DNA of 22,505 nt. It comes from JBIOHJ01 sp044448905. GTDB lineage: Bacteria > Bacteroidota > Bacteroidia > AKYH767-A > OLB10. The notes beneath the pieces are model-generated. The model worked only from the letters and a program-made list of their open reading frames with translations, was not told the DNA's origin and made no database searches. Location of the stretch: the NCBI GenBank assembly GCA_044448905.1, contig JBIOHJ010000045.1:1-22505 (forward strand), given 5' to 3'. The translations under genes were made by a program, and so were the position numbers. Shown here piece after piece: positions 22,023-22,505 of this stretch (positions are counted from its first letter, which is position 1; every line of letters starts with the position of its first letter).

Positions 22023-22505
22023 TTAGCTCACTCTTGCCCAATCTTTCTTATCCTTTTGCAAGGCATGCATCTGTTCGTATATGCACACATGTTGTGGTAA
22101 AGAAAGGTGCGGATCATTTTCTAAAATGCGAAAGGCAGCCTTACGGGCAAGAGTAAGAATGGCGGCATCTTTCGCAAGGTCGGCAATTTTCAAATCTAAA
22201 ATACCGCTTTGCACGGTTCCTTGTATATCTCCCGGTCCGCGAAGCTTTAAATCGGTTTCAGCAATTTCAAACCCATCATTTGTAGTGACCATTGTTTGCA
22301 TGCGAAGCTTTGCTTCACGGCTTAATTTATTTCCTGTCATTAAAATACAATAAGATTGCTCGGCACCTCTGCCTACTCTTCCACGTAACTGGTGCAACTG
22401 CGATAATCCAAAACGTTCGGCACTTTCAATCACCATTACGCTGGCATTAGGAACATCAACACCCACTTCAATAACCGTTGTGGCAACCATAATGTTTGTT
22501 TTTCC
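22023..22505 (-). CDS. recG: ATP-dependent DNA helicase RecG, C-terminal part (cut by window edge)
   Basis: The last 160 or so residues of RecG are present. The frame is open to the window end, where it reads GKTNIMVATTVIEVGVDVPN, so the 5' part of the gene lies beyond 22505. Helicase motif V (TTVIEVGVDVPNASVMVIE), motif VI (QLHQLRGRVGRG) and the RecG-specific wedge-proximal motif (ETDLKLRGPGDIQGTVQSG) are intact, followed by the normal C-terminal helices. RecG remodels stalled forks and Holliday junctions. The stop at 22023 is 110 bp upstream of the sensor kinase gene, which is transcribed in the same direction but probably from its own promoter. Confidence 0.95.
   Translation of the reverse strand, partial: GKTNIMVATTVIEVGVDVPNASVMVIESAERFGLSQLHQLRGRVGRGAEQSYCILMTGNKLSREAKLRMQTMVTTNDGFEIAETDLKLRGPGDIQGTVQSGILDLKIADLAKDAAILTLARKAAFRILENDPHLSLPQHVCIYEQMHALQKDKKDWARVS

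Noticed and set aside
22143..22151. CTTACGGGC, the reverse complement of the array core, inside recG
   Set aside because: No flanking inverted repeat is present and it falls in conserved coding sequence, so it is taken as chance.

Overview
The window is chromosomal DNA from a member of the Bacteroidota, probably an environmental Sphingobacteriia- or Chitinophagia-like lineage. The evidence is type IX secretion (T9SS) sorting domains of both type A and type B, a PorP/SprF-family protein, DUF4290 directly upstream of murA, a DUF2807 head-GIN protein, a propeller-type sensor kinase, and several TAnnTTTG -7 promoter elements. I see no transposase, integrase, CRISPR array, tRNA or rRNA. The genus cannot be fixed from the sequence.

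Layout. Positions 12-5440 (minus) form a tight operon, with gaps of 4 and 7 nt. It encodes a secreted NHL/PKD protein with a type B sorting domain, a PorP/SprF-OmpA fusion, and a WecA/MraY-like sugar-1-phosphate transferase. Positions 5441-6028 are a gene-free, partly GC-rich gap with about ten degenerate 21-bp repeats, two hairpins and a terminator-like hairpin. The plus strand then carries an unrecognised 205-aa protein, a large T9SS type A protein with seven WQKC repeats, a UvrD/PcrA helicase, a DUF4290 protein and murA. A 366-bp gap follows with an array of five hairpins sharing the 8-mer CCCGTAAG, then a single-domain response regulator behind a near-ideal Bacteroidota promoter. The rest is on the minus strand: a DUF2807 protein, pheT, a LuxR-type response regulator with its partner sensor kinase, and the 3' end of recG, which is cut by the window edge.

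How the genes work together. The first operon looks like a T9SS cargo gene with its dedicated PorP/SprF partner. The helicase, DUF4290-murA, pheT and recG are housekeeping genes. The kinase (21912-18742) and regulator (18720-18100) form a two-component pair.

The most unusual content is small-scale DNA structure. (1) The hairpin array at 14131-14280 has covarying stems around a constant core, with cores about 30 bp apart. (2) Heptanucleotide repeats of several different units occur across the window, two of them inside signal-peptide codons where a change in copy number would shift the frame. (3) Small palindromes sit in frame inside coding regions (helicase and T9SS protein). (4) A 21-bp degenerate repeat block lies at 5744-5953. 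MurA also carries Asp where the catalytic Cys normally sits.
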